A stretch of DNA of 34,150 nt, taken from NCBI GenBank assembly GCA_029558635.1, contig JAKQEE010000067.1, forward strand, positions 1 through 34,150. The letters are read 5' to 3'. Numbering within the stretch: the stretch's first letter is position 1; every line of letters starts with the position of its first letter. The notes beneath the pieces were generated by a model. The model searched no databases, had not been told where the DNA came from, and was given only the letters and a program-made list of their open reading frames with translations. Position numbers and translations under genes: made by a program. The stretch comes from Pseudomonadota bacterium. Lineage in GTDB: Bacteria; Pseudomonadota; Alphaproteobacteria; Micavibrionales; Micavibrionaceae. Positions 1 through 9,366 of the stretch are shown piece after piece.

Positions 1-3000
1 CCCGGTCTCGGGGAGAACTCTGTCGTCAAGATCAAACAGCCGTCAAATCCAGACCGTGACGCATACGCCGAAATCCTCGGTGGCCCGGAAGCTCTCGGAT
101 ATTACGAAGAACACAAGGGCGAAAACGCCTTTTTCAAACTAGCGGAGGTCTTCGTTCCCGCTGGTGCGGTGTCGCTGTCGCCGGATTACATCAAGACCCG
201 ATTCCAGAAAGGCGACTGGACGGTGGGTGCGACAACGATTATGAATGGGCTGTCGTTCGAGGCTCACCGGGACGCCGCCGTTATCGACCACCCCGACGCC
301 TCGGTGACGTTCGCGAAGCTCGCCCCCGATGTCATCATCGCCATCAACAGTAAAAAGACCCTTTATCGCGGCGTCTTCGCACCGATCTATCCGAAGGCCG
401 GGGACACCACGGCTCGGCTCGGGACTGTTTTTCGGACAAATATCGAGTGTAGTACCGCTGGCGGTGCCTCGCAAGCGATCACCGAACAGGAACAGGTTAA
501 CTCTGTTCGCCGCGTTGACAACAAGCAAGAGGATTACAGCAACGATTATAATGTGCTGGCATCGCTTTCGGAGTTGAGCGCAGACAAAATCCCATTTTCC
601 CCGACAATCGGGCTTCTGTTCTCGACTGCACACGCCCGAACCGGCTTCTACGTGAAAAGCATCGGCTCCGGGTATGATGCGATTCGGGTCATGCTCCATG
701 ACGACGGAAACAATGTCGTCGCGCAGGGGGACGTTGCCATCGCCAATATCACGACGGGATGGAATTACGTCGATGTCGTTGGCACGTTGTCCGCTGGCGT
801 GAACTACCACTATCACATCTATCTCGTGAATTTTGGAACGGGCACGACTCCGGTTATCGGGATGAACGCTGTCGGAACCATAACGCACCGGGAGATGTAT
901 AAGCCGAGCGCGGGGAAATATTACGGTGCGAATGGGCCGGACGTGGTTCGGATTCTTAAATCAGACGGGAACCCGCTCGTCCCATATCGCGCACCGAACG
1001 ATGACGACATCACGACTCCCGGAACCGGCTACATCGGCGGCTCCGGTCTTGACGTGATGGCTGTCGATCTCTCCAACGACACCACATGGGAAAACTGGCA
1101 GTATAACGAGTACGTCGGCATTGACCTCGCTACGGGGAGAATCAAACTCCCGGCGGGGCACGACATCGGCGACTACTACGTCGAGTTCAACACCGTCGTC
1201 GGCATATCTGACATCGACGCCAAAAACATTATGATGCACGGCGAGACGTGGACGGTCGAGGATTTCCTTCGTGCGAAATTCCCCGACAACACGTCGAGAA
1301 TGGTCATTGATGAGATTGACGGAACAACGCCGATTGGAGGCGTAGAGGTCTCCGGGGTGAAGCTCAATAACGGTTCTGTCACTAGCGACGGCGACATCAT
1401 CTGCGAAAACGGGAATTTTATCGGAACATTTGCCGCGCTGGATTCTCTGGCGGAGCGTGTGGGGGCCACCGAGCGTCTCAATCTCTCACAGGAGCTTCGT
1501 CTGGCATACCTCGAAAAATCCCAACAGATAGGAAGCGAGCGGGTTCTTGAACTTTTCTTTAATAAAGACCTCGTTGTCGCCACGCTAGAGGGTACTGGAA
1601 ATATCGTCGCCCCGATATTCAGCGACAGCGATATGCAAAACAACTGGAAGGCTCGCATCCCCGACCCGTCTCATAAAAACGGGTTTATCCGAAACCGATT
1701 GGGGACGTTCATGGGTGAGACCATAGACACCTACGATATGCGCGGGATCGGGATGAACTATAAATCCGGCCTATCGAAATTCGATGTTGCCAACAACTGT
1801 TATTGGGGTCTGACATATCGAGACGACAACCTTCCCGGTGAGATTCTGAAAATTGCGCGGTCGATGCCGGATGGGAAGGTGCAGATCGTGGCCCGGTACG
1901 GACTTCCGGCTCCGGGAACGGGGAATTGGTGGAGCGGTATCGATGTCGATACCAACGGCACGAAGTTGTGGTTCTGCATCATGGGGAACAACGGACTCAC
2001 GGAGTCGAAGGTCTACGGGATCAAGGTAAATTCTGATGGGTCTCTTGGTGAGGCCGCCGCGAAGATATATCCCGGACAGAAAATAAATCTCGTTACATCC
2101 TGTTATGCCGTACACGCAATCGCCAACGCTGGTGTCGATGTTGGCTACTACAATGACGTTACGGAATGGGACACGGACACCGTTTGCGTTCTCGCGGTTT
2201 ACCCGGCTGGTTCTGGCTCTCCGGCTACGCTTGTTCGTCTGGATAAAACGAACCTCGGCGATAGCATCCAGCCCGACATCACCGGCCTCGGGAATGGCGG
2301 GTTCGTCAACCGCAATACGTCATCGACGACGTGGGGATGTTCCATTAAAAAATATGGGTCTGACTTGTGGTTGCGCCGGATCGACAACGGAAACGATCTC
2401 TGGTGGATATATCGAATCAATGTCAACGACGATATTAAAAATAATGTCGTGGTGTCGTGTTCTTCGAGATTCGAGTCATGGTTTCAAGAGGATGAGGTTG
2501 GGAATGGGGGAATATCGATCTCGTTCGAGGGCGACCTCCTAGAGCTATGTCAGGGACGGGTTTCCACGGCGGTTGTGATCGCACGACGTTCGCTCAAGGG
2601 CGCGAAATGGGCGGAGAATCAGGTGGATCGGTGCCTCGTGCTATGGGCAGACCCCGACAAGCAACAAAAAACGGCATCGTGCATGGAGGATGACCGTTAT
2701 TTCTGGACGGCAGATTGGGCGGTAACAGCGAATCAGGTAGACCTTTTCAGGTACGACACTCAAGATGGAACGGTGAAGCATTGCCGCCTCACCGATTCCA
2801 ACTCAATCACCGGAGTATATGACATCTCCATAAACTCATCCGGGAAATTGATGATGACGACAAGCGGATCAGGTGGATGGTTCGTGTATTGGGGGAACAC
2901 CGCTGATCTCGTTTCGATCATGGGGGATTCGTATAATGCGTCGCTGACCAAAGCTCTCGGGACGGATTGGGGAACCCGAGTGAATCCTACTGGATTCCCG

Positions 3001-4992
3001 ACCGCAAAAGCGTTCTACGGGATTTGTTGGGATGGTGACGCCTCGAAATGGCTTCTCCTTAATGATACCGATGACAAGATCGACACACTATCCGCTGATG
3101 TTTCGGCTTATACCGCTGGCGTGTACGACCTCGCGCCACCGGCAACAGGGACATGGGGCGGGATTGAATACAAAAACGGTAAAATATTCGTTGGAGAGAA
3201 TCGTGGTGACGCGCAACCACACCAGATTTTCGTGTTAGATAAAGCGAAATCTACATCCGATGCGTGGCTACGAATCCATCAATATCAGGACGGAGCGTTT
3301 ACGTTCTTGGCCGCTGGCTCCGCGTGTTTCTCGTTTTGGAATAATGACCTCATTCGGGTGTCGGCGGGTGTTGGAAACTGTTATTTCGCTTTCCGCGTAA
3401 AAACCACCGAGAATCCGCTCGTGATGCAGATGAACTGGTTCATTTTCTATTCGCATAGCGGCGGAACCGCAATCAACCCGTATTCGCTGGCGATGTCGAG
3501 TTACATCTCGTGCATGACGCCGATTCGACAGCGGAAATTCAAGCCCGAGCAGTATTCTGATCCACTTAATGTTCCAGACAATTTCTTTATGGGGGTCGGA
3601 TTCGCCGCCGCTGGCGGTCAGGCGGGGATGTCCATTTTCCATCTTGACGAGATGTTCGAGGAACGAACGAGCGAAGGTCTTCCGAGATATGATGTCCGAA
3701 AGATCAGAAAGTGGGACTGCTTCGCCTATACCGGGGCCGACTACCAGAACGCGGGCAACTTTATCTGCACCGATCTTCGGTTGTCGTGCATTGAAATCAG
3801 GGATGACATCATCGTCGTCCAGACATCGGTTACGACGAACAATATGCCGCGTGTCATTATTAACCTGAAAACTGGACTGATGTGGTGTCAGGGCCGGAGC
3901 CTGTCGGGGATGCGGTATAATGGCACATGGGCCGAGCGCAATCTCGGGAAGGGCTGGAAGCTCGGTGTCTACAATCCGCAGTTCGACGTTTGTGGGGACG
4001 TCGGCAGTGATTGCGGGGCGTCGTCGTACACGTTCTCGAAGGGAGACAAAAGCGACTACGACTATGAAAACAAGCGCACATATTTCTGCATGGGTACGAC
4101 TGGCGGGCTGGATGTTCTGGTGATGCTGTGGGGCACCGGAGATAACGCATATCCAGAAACCGCATGGAGAAACGTATTCAATGGCGCGTGGGCGCAACAG
4201 CCGTGGCTCGCGCCGTCCGGTGTTCTCTACTGCGGAGGGACGAACGAATACCTGTATCGAATCCGCACACCGAAGGACTCCGTTTTCGGCGCGTCTGGAA
4301 ACAACTACCGTGGATCATACGTTTGGGACATCGTATCTGATGCGTATGGCTCGATTCAGGTCGGGCCGGGGTTCGGGTCGATAGTGACCGCAATCGCTCC
4401 TCACTCGTATTGCTATCGAAATCCGTCTGGCGAATGGCGACACTTCCCGATGGTATTCGGGTACGAGGGAACGTATAAGCGCATAATGATGTATGATAGC
4501 GAGAACGGGGTCGCGTATGACCAATATTTCGCAGACTGGAATACTGCAACGGGGCCGAGCGGAGGCGACGTGTGGGAAGACATGATGTTCGTTCCCTTCT
4601 ACAATACGGTTCCGCATTTCACTATTCTCAAGAGAACGAAGTTCGCGGATTGGTGGTCGGCGTCTACGCAAGTCGGATTTTCAGGGTATCTTTGGACTCC
4701 GACGAGACGATGCAATGGCAAGGTGAATTGGGGCAACGGTACTAATTTTTCGAGGCCGTATTTCGCCCTGTATTCGACGCTGACGTGGCCGCGCCTGTAT
4801 TGGTCTCCGATAATGCGGATGCTGATGATGGCCTATAACACGTCCGGCATGAACGCCGTTGTCCATACGTTTGAGATGACGGATGCGTGTGAGTACATGA
4901 CGAAGGAACTCGATCTGTCGTATAACCCGGTATCGGCTCTGTATATGGCGAATGAGTCAAAACCATACGACGAGGTTACTGTCGATGAGTAG
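1..4992 (+). CDS. Giant beta-rich virion protein, probable tail fibre/receptor-binding protein (5' end missing)
   Basis: The frame is open from the first base of the window, so the gene starts upstream; 1,663 residues are visible up to the TAG at 4990. GTG 169 is only an internal codon. I recognise no enzyme family. The composition is rich in Gly, Asn, Trp, Tyr and Asp, with blocks such as YGIKVNSDG, YDTQDGTVK and EYKNGKIFVGEN that resemble blades of a beta-propeller or adhesin. It ends just inside the first of two lectin-like genes and is followed by other virion-like proteins, which fits a tail-fibre or baseplate surface protein. Known: phage receptor-binding proteins are often very large and poorly conserved. 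Inferred: host recognition. It could instead be a tail-associated glycan hydrolase of unseen family. Confidence 0.75.
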   Translation, partial: PGLGENSVVKIKQPSNPDRDAYAEILGGPEALGYYEEHKGENAFFKLAEVFVPAGAVSLSPDYIKTRFQKGDWTVGATTIMNGLSFEAHRDAAVIDHPDASVTFAKLAPDVIIAINSKKTLYRGVFAPIYPKAGDTTARLGTVFRTNIECSTAGGASQAITEQEQVNSVRRVDNKQEDYSNDYNVLASLSELSADKIPFSPTIGLLFSTAHARTGFYVKSIGSGYDAIRVMLHDDGNNVVAQGDVAIANITTGWNYVDVVGTLSAGVNYHYHIYLVNFGTGTTPVIGMNAVGTITHREMYKPSAGKYYGANGPDVVRILKSDGNPLVPYRAPNDDDITTPGTGYIGGSGLDVMAVDLSNDTTWENWQYNEYVGIDLATGRIKLPAGHDIGDYYVEFNTVVGISDIDAKNIMMHGETWTVEDFLRAKFPDNTSRMVIDEIDGTTPIGGVEVSGVKLNNGSVTSDGDIICENGNFIGTFAALDSLAERVGATERLNLSQELRLAYLEKSQQIGSERVLELFFNKDLVVATLEGTGNIVAPIFSDSDMQNNWKARIPDPSHKNGFIRNRLGTFMGETIDTYDMRGIGMNYKSGLSKFDVANNCYWGLTYRDDNLPGEILKIARSMPDGKVQIVARYGLPAPGTGNWWSGIDVDTNGTKLWFCIMGNNGLTESKVYGIKVNSDGSLGEAAAKIYPGQKINLVTSCYAVHAIANAGVDVGYYNDVTEWDTDTVCVLAVYPAGSGSPATLVRLDKTNLGDSIQPDITGLGNGGFVNRNTSSTTWGCSIKKYGSDLWLRRIDNGNDLWWIYRINVNDDIKNNVVVSCSSRFESWFQEDEVGNGGISISFEGDLLELCQGRVSTAVVIARRSLKGAKWAENQVDRCLVLWADPDKQQKTASCMEDDRYFWTADWAVTANQVDLFRYDTQDGTVKHCRLTDSNSITGVYDISINSSGKLMMTTSGSGGWFVYWGNTADLVSIMGDSYNASLTKALGTDWGTRVNPTGFPTAKAFYGICWDGDASKWLLLNDTDDKIDTLSADVSAYTAGVYDLAPPATGTWGGIEYKNGKIFVGENRGDAQPHQIFVLDKAKSTSDAWLRIHQYQDGAFTFLAAGSACFSFWNNDLIRVSAGVGNCYFAFRVKTTENPLVMQMNWFIFYSHSGGTAINPYSLAMSSYISCMTPIRQRKFKPEQYSDPLNVPDNFFMGVGFAAAGGQAGMSIFHLDEMFEERTSEGLPRYDVRKIRKWDCFAYTGADYQNAGNFICTDLRLSCIEIRDDIIVVQTSVTTNNMPRVIINLKTGLMWCQGRSLSGMRYNGTWAERNLGKGWKLGVYNPQFDVCGDVGSDCGASSYTFSKGDKSDYDYENKRTYFCMGTTGGLDVLVMLWGTGDNAYPETAWRNVFNGAWAQQPWLAPSGVLYCGGTNEYLYRIRTPKDSVFGASGNNYRGSYVWDIVSDAYGSIQVGPGFGSIVTAIAPHSYCYRNPSGEWRHFPMVFGYEGTYKRIMMYDSENGVAYDQYFADWNTATGPSGGDVWEDMMFVPFYNTVPHFTILKRTKFADWWSASTQVGFSGYLWTPTRRCNGKVNWGNGTNFSRPYFALYSTLTWPRLYWSPIMRMLMMAYNTSGMNAVVHTFEMTDACEYMTKELDLSYNPVSALYMANESKPYDEVTVDE

Positions 4993-6199
4993 GCTGATAG
5001 TCGTTCCCAAACAGAATCCGAAGACGGTTTATCAGGGATCATGGACGGGGGTTGGCGGTGCCGTCGAGGTCAATGACGAGAACATCGTCACCCCCGGTTT
5101 TTTCCGAAAAAATTATGGCTTGGCGAAGCCCGACGGTTCCCTTCTCGTTCCCGGAGTCGATTTCTTTTACGATAAACGACTCGACACGACCGATGGTGGT
5201 GGCGTGAATGTTTGGGACACCGGAGTCTCCGGTGCGTTGGCGACGGGAAAGTATATGCGGCTCGTTGATAACACATCCGGGAAAAACATAACCGACCCCA
5301 CGGGGTTCGGGAAGAAGATCATCGCCAAACTTGACTGCGGCGGGAACCCCGCGCTCGATGAGGTCTACGTTGACCCGGCACAGGGGATGTTTAAGGGTAT
5401 CGGGGGTCTCACGTATTGGTCACGATTCGAGAGCCTAGAGAATATCGCCAACGCCAATTTCAAGAAGTATGCTCCCTATTATGCCGGGACTATCCGAGGT
5501 TTAAGTTCCATAAAATTCGGGAGTTGTCTGTATCAGGAAGCGTACTGGCCCGCCTATGGATGCGGCGGTATTTCCGGCACCATCTATCCACACGGAGACA
5601 CTAAAGGGTTCAATCGCGGTTCGCTTTCGGCGTGGTCTTATATCTACGCATGGAGACAGGATAGCTACTTTGATGTCTCCGCGTATGTCAATTATATCAT
5701 CGGCAGTTCGATCTCGGTGATCCATTATTCGACTGCGGGGTCTTCCCCATACGTTGCATTATATGTCAACGGGTCGGAAGTTGGGCGATTTTATCCGGGG
5801 TGGATCGTCGATCACATTTTCGTCGTATGGGACATCGGTGCCGGTCTGTCCGGCGGGAAAACCGTGAAGGTCTATGTCGATAACGTATTGAGAATCCAGA
5901 CCGATACTGTTTTTAACGACACCGGCGGGTCTTCCCCGACAGTTGTGATGTATGCGTATTCGTGTAATTGGGATCACGACGGAGCCGGGTATGCCCATCT
6001 CGACAACCTGAAGCTGTGGGACGAGCCTGACGAGAACATCCTCTCGACAGAATGGAATGGCGGTGCCGGAAACGAGTTTTTTACTGGAGGCGGTGCTTCC
6101 CTGAAAGCGTCATACCTGTACGTGGTCGGTTCTAGCGATCCGGTTTCTGTGACCGAAGCTAACGCTGTCGGAACGAAGGCGATTATTCAATCGGTATAG
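4985..6199 (+). CDS. LamG/concanavalin-like lectin virion protein, copy 1
   Basis: 404 residues. The start ATG at 4985 overlaps the end of the upstream gene by 8 bases and was chosen because the resulting N-terminus MSRLIVVPKQN matches MSRLIILPKQN of the next gene; an upstream in-frame ATG at 4952 would break that match. The two proteins are similar along their whole length. The C-terminal half (about residues 190-350) has the pattern of LamG/concanavalin A-like beta-sandwiches: a DHIFVVWD strand, GKTVKVYVDNVLR, then DNLKLWDEPDE. Such domains bind glycans or act as tail-fibre appendages. Function as a host-surface-binding virion protein is inferred from this fold pattern and from position next to the giant fibre-like protein. 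Confidence 0.75.
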   Translation: MSRLIVVPKQNPKTVYQGSWTGVGGAVEVNDENIVTPGFFRKNYGLAKPDGSLLVPGVDFFYDKRLDTTDGGGVNVWDTGVSGALATGKYMRLVDNTSGKNITDPTGFGKKIIAKLDCGGNPALDEVYVDPAQGMFKGIGGLTYWSRFESLENIANANFKKYAPYYAGTIRGLSSIKFGSCLYQEAYWPAYGCGGISGTIYPHGDTKGFNRGSLSAWSYIYAWRQDSYFDVSAYVNYIIGSSISVIHYSTAGSSPYVALYVNGSEVGRFYPGWIVDHIFVVWDIGAGLSGGKTVKVYVDNVLRIQTDTVFNDTGGSSPTVVMYAYSCNWDHDGAGYAHLDNLKLWDEPDENILSTEWNGGAGNEFFTGGGASLKASYLYVVGSSDPVSVTEANAVGTKAIIQSV

Positions 6200-6202
6200 G
6201 AC

Positions 6203-7414
6203 ATGAGTAGACTTATCATACTGCCAAAACAGAATCAGTTCGTCGAATACTCGGGTTCGTGGTCGGGACTGTCGGGTGCGGTTGCCGTCGAACTTGAAAG
6301 CATCGTCGATCCCGGTCATTTCAAAAAGGGCTATGCTCTTGCAAAACCGAGTGGCGATGTCTTGATTGCGGGGGTTGACTTTTATTGGGGGAAGCGTCTT
6401 GATTCTACGGACGGAGGCGGGGTTGATATTTGGGACGATGGCGTGTCCGGGCCATTGGCAACGGGAAAGTATATCAGGATCGTCGATGTCTCGACCGGGA
6501 AAAATGTCACCGATCCCACGGGGATGAACAAGAAGATCATCGCTGTGCAGAACGTCGCGGGGAATCCCGCCGACGACGAGGTTTTTATCGATCCAACATT
6601 GGGAATATACAAGGGCATCGGCGGTATTACATATTGGTCAAAAGCGAACTCCCTAGAGAACCTAACAACAGCGGCCAATTTCAAGAAATACTCACCATCA
6701 TTTTCTGGCATTTATCTGAATGGCGGAGATGGAAAATTCGGTGGGGGGTGCTGGTACGAGGGGGCTTCGGCGGGGTGGAGTTGCGCCTTTAACTCTGGCA
6801 ATCTCTCCCCTCATGGCGATGACTCATCCGACCTCGAAAGCGGAATGTGTTCCTATTGGGCGCATTGGGGGTGGGGGCATAACGGGCTTGTCGCGGATGT
6901 GGTCGCATACCTCAATGTCTATTTCGGCCATGTCGCGATTAATGGGCATTACGGTACGCTATCTGGCGGAGGTTTCGATCTTATTATCAACGGGATAAAC
7001 GCCGGATCGGTCGGTGTTGGGCACCACGTCTGGCATCATATTTTTGCGATATGGGACAAGGGGAAGGGGCTGTCGGGAGGAAAATCCGCAAAACTGTATA
7101 TCAACAATGTTCTTGCGGCTCAATCTGATGCCGATTTGGGTTCTCCCGCGAAGCCGGACGTATGGTTATATGGCGGGATGTGCGCGTGGGACAATTACGG
7201 CTACACACAGCCATTCCTCGACAACCTGAAGATATGGAATGTCCCCGATGAGAGCGTTTTGGCGACTGAATGGAATGGAGGGGCCGGGAATGAGACCTAT
7301 ATCGGTGGCGGGTTGATCTTGAAGGCGGGGTATTATTACGTCGCCGCATCAACCGACCCCGTGACTGTCACCGAGGCAACGGCTCCGGGTACGAAGGCTA
7401 TAATCACAATATGA
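6203..7414 (+). CDS. LamG/concanavalin-like lectin virion protein, copy 2
   Basis: 403 residues starting at ATG 6203, three bases after the stop of its paralogue. The N-terminal 150 residues align nearly colinearly with copy 1 (for example TTDGGGVNVWDTGVSGALATGK versus STDGGGVDIWDDGVSGPLATGK, compared block by block). The middle, which would carry the binding face, has diverged strongly. The lectin-like core is again visible: WHHIFAIWD, SAKLYINNVLAAQ and DNLKIWNVPDE. A tandem duplication followed by divergence of the binding region is the simplest reading. Likely role: surface glycan recognition alongside copy 1. Confidence 0.75.
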   Translation: MSRLIILPKQNQFVEYSGSWSGLSGAVAVELESIVDPGHFKKGYALAKPSGDVLIAGVDFYWGKRLDSTDGGGVDIWDDGVSGPLATGKYIRIVDVSTGKNVTDPTGMNKKIIAVQNVAGNPADDEVFIDPTLGIYKGIGGITYWSKANSLENLTTAANFKKYSPSFSGIYLNGGDGKFGGGCWYEGASAGWSCAFNSGNLSPHGDDSSDLESGMCSYWAHWGWGHNGLVADVVAYLNVYFGHVAINGHYGTLSGGGFDLIINGINAGSVGVGHHVWHHIFAIWDKGKGLSGGKSAKLYINNVLAAQSDADLGSPAKPDVWLYGGMCAWDNYGYTQPFLDNLKIWNVPDESVLATEWNGGAGNETYIGGGLILKAGYYYVAASTDPVTVTEATAPGTKAIITI

Positions 7415-7423
7415 GGTCAGATC

Positions 7424-8218
7424 ATGCAAAATAGGCGAGAGTATTGCGTTTACTTTCAGCGATCCACGGACTCGGGGATCGCAAAAATCACGGTCTACAA
7501 TGAAACTCTTGATAAATATGTCGCCGCTGATGGGTCGCTATCGGATGTCGAGGTCTCGCGGCTGGTCGATCTCTATGTCCCATCGTCATACGGGTTGTTG
7601 GAGAGGCCGATGATCTATCGCGTTACTCTCGAAGGCAGTTATGTTTACACCATCACCGTCGAACATAGCGGAACCCACAACACTAGCGCATCATCTCCGT
7701 ACTATGTGACGGTGCTGAAATATTTTAGTATCGTCGCATGGACTGACGGGCGGATATTCTCGAAGATGATTGCGTGGCACTCTGACCACAACGAGGCGAA
7801 GGATTTTCTTTTTAGCTCCGGTTCGCTGTCGCCAATCGAAGACTCGCAGAAATTCAACGGAGACGGCGCGAACAAGACATTCGTTCTATCGGGAACGAAT
7901 AGGGCTGATTCTCCGCTAGAGTTTAGCAGGGACGGAGGCGCGACATGGCTGGCTCCAACGTCATCTCTTTTGACGTGGGGGCAAAACGCGCCTGATTACG
8001 ACGACAATTCCGTTGATGCTAACGGTCGAATCGGAGTCGTTTTCGATTTTGCCCCGGACATCGGAACAGAAAACGTCATCGTTCGCTATCGGTGCAAGGT
8101 CAATAAATACCGGATTCAGGAGATCGTATATCAGCCGACGGATGATACCGGCATAATCAAGGACTTGAATAACGAAGTCATTCAGCACGATTACTCGGTA
8201 GAGTTTTTGCGAGGGTAG
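7424..8218 (+). CDS. Virion-region protein of unknown function
   Basis: 264 residues; ATG 7424 lies about 7 bases after a GAGG. No family recognised. The N-terminal half is beta-rich (YCVYFQRSTDSGIAKITVYNE). The C-terminal half contains FNGDGANKTFVLSG and a GGATWLAP segment, reminiscent of the repeating beta-sandwich segments of phage tail or baseplate appendage proteins. It sits between the lectin-like pair and the STAS gene with short gaps, so it is probably co-transcribed with the virion genes. No signal peptide or membrane segment is visible. Confidence 0.65.
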   Translation: MQNRREYCVYFQRSTDSGIAKITVYNETLDKYVAADGSLSDVEVSRLVDLYVPSSYGLLERPMIYRVTLEGSYVYTITVEHSGTHNTSASSPYYVTVLKYFSIVAWTDGRIFSKMIAWHSDHNEAKDFLFSSGSLSPIEDSQKFNGDGANKTFVLSGTNRADSPLEFSRDGGATWLAPTSSLLTWGQNAPDYDDNSVDANGRIGVVFDFAPDIGTENVIVRYRCKVNKYRIQEIVYQPTDDTGIIKDLNNEVIQHDYSVEFLRG

Positions 8219-8227
8219 GGGGATGGT

Positions 8228-8611
8228 ATGCTTGTATATGTAACGATAGAAGATGTGAAAGACAAAAGCTCCTATGTTGAAATCACACTATCGGGTTCTC
8301 TGATAAAGAACCCGACAGATTGCGGATGCAACCACGGCGATGTCGATTCCTACGTTCCCGACTATGATGATGCCGGGTTCCTCGTCGGGAAGGAGTGTGC
8401 TTTTGACGGCATCGCGAAGAAGACCAAAAAGGATGTTAAATTCAACTGTTCCGCGATAACCTACATCGACGAGTCCGGTGCTGGTGTCATAATCCGTTTT
8501 GCTCGGATGCTTTTGAAATACGGGGGGAAGCGGGCGACCGTCATCAAAAATCTGTCGAAGGCGATGACGGAGCGATTTATCGAGGTCGGGCTGAAAGACT
8601 ATCTCGTTTGA
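8228..8611 (+). CDS. STAS-domain protein (anti-sigma-factor-antagonist fold)
   Basis: 127 residues, ATG 8228 with AGGGGG five bases upstream. The second half reads as a STAS domain of the SpoIIAA type: a beta strand VKFNCSAITYID, the loop D81-E82-S83-G84 followed by AGVIIRFARMLLKYGG (helix), a KRATVIKN strand, and the terminal GLKDYLV motif that matches the usual family ending. In SpoIIAA-like proteins the second serine of D-S-S-G is the phosphorylated one; S83 occupies that place here. An unusual Cys- and Asp-rich insertion (about residues 30-60) separates the first strand from the core. In bacteria such domains bind anti-sigma kinases or sensor partners. Its presence among phage tail genes is odd; partner and role are unknown. 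Confidence 0.75.
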   Translation: MLVYVTIEDVKDKSSYVEITLSGSLIKNPTDCGCNHGDVDSYVPDYDDAGFLVGKECAFDGIAKKTKKDVKFNCSAITYIDESGAGVIIRFARMLLKYGGKRATVIKNLSKAMTERFIEVGLKDYLV

Positions 8612-8619
8612 GGCTAGGA

Positions 8620-9366
8620 ATGGTTTTTAACAGAATCACAGAACTATTCGTAAAGATAAAGGACGCTCTCGGAAACGGGATCACGTCAACTGATCTCGGC
8701 TCGGGGAAACGCGGCCTTGATGTCAATGCCTCTGTTACCATTGAAGACGTTGACGCAAACACGCGGGACGGGGCGGGGAATCCTATCACGTCCACCGATC
8801 TCGGGAGCGGGAAGCGGGGTCTCGATGTCAATGTCGCGATAACCCCGACGGAGGCCGTCAAAATCAGGGATAAGAATGCGGCTGGCAATGAGGTCTCCGT
8901 GGACGCCGCCGGGAACCTGTCAGCAAAGACGATATTACGAGATGCGACATTCGATTCTCGTCTGGCTAAGGTCGATGCAAGCGGGAATCAGCTTGTTATC
9001 CTCGCCGCTCCGGTGCCTCCGACTGGAAAGACCGCGATCTCCAACACCCAACAGGGGGATATGTCCGGTGTCCAAAATAGCTTCACCGTTATTCCGAATG
9101 GGTACTCTGTCGTGATTCAGCGACTAAAGGCGGGTGCCGAACACGAAAGCAACGGAGGAAGCAAGGTCGAGCTTTGGTACGCTCCCAACGGGAACACTAC
9201 GGGGATGACGCTTCTTGAGGCCATTTACATCAACGGATCGTCGAATCAGTTCGATCTTGCCTACGAATCACCGATTGGCAATGGCACTCGTGCGATCCTT
9301 TTGCGGAGATCGCGGTTGATCGGCGGCTCCGTCGAGGTATTCGCGAAATGGGAGGGATATTACTGA
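8620..9366 (+). CDS. Repeat-containing virion-region protein
   Basis: 248 residues from ATG 8620. I prefer this to a TTG at 8608 because a GAGG lies at 8610-8613, well spaced for 8620. The N-terminus contains a duplicated segment: ITSTDLGSGKRGLDVN occurs near residues 20 and 54, each followed by a VTI/VAI strand, the short linear repeat style common in phage tail and decoration proteins. The C-terminal half (SFTVIPNGYSVVIQRLK, KVELWYAPNGN) looks like a beta-sandwich. Role inferred only from position and repeat style; no enzyme motif seen. Confidence 0.65.
   Translation: MVFNRITELFVKIKDALGNGITSTDLGSGKRGLDVNASVTIEDVDANTRDGAGNPITSTDLGSGKRGLDVNVAITPTEAVKIRDKNAAGNEVSVDAAGNLSAKTILRDATFDSRLAKVDASGNQLVILAAPVPPTGKTAISNTQQGDMSGVQNSFTVIPNGYSVVIQRLKAGAEHESNGGSKVELWYAPNGNTTGMTLLEAIYINGSSNQFDLAYESPIGNGTRAILLRRSRLIGGSVEVFAKWEGYY

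Noticed and set aside
3268..4197. 309-codon ORF on the minus strand
   Set aside because: It lies fully inside the well-supported giant virion gene, is Arg/His-rich with low-complexity composition, and looks like an antisense shadow.
4808..4820. CTGATGATGG inside the giant virion gene, like the core of ribozyme copy 1
   Set aside because: It encodes Leu-Met-Met in frame and there is no GAAA, stem III or cleavage triplet in the right place upstream.
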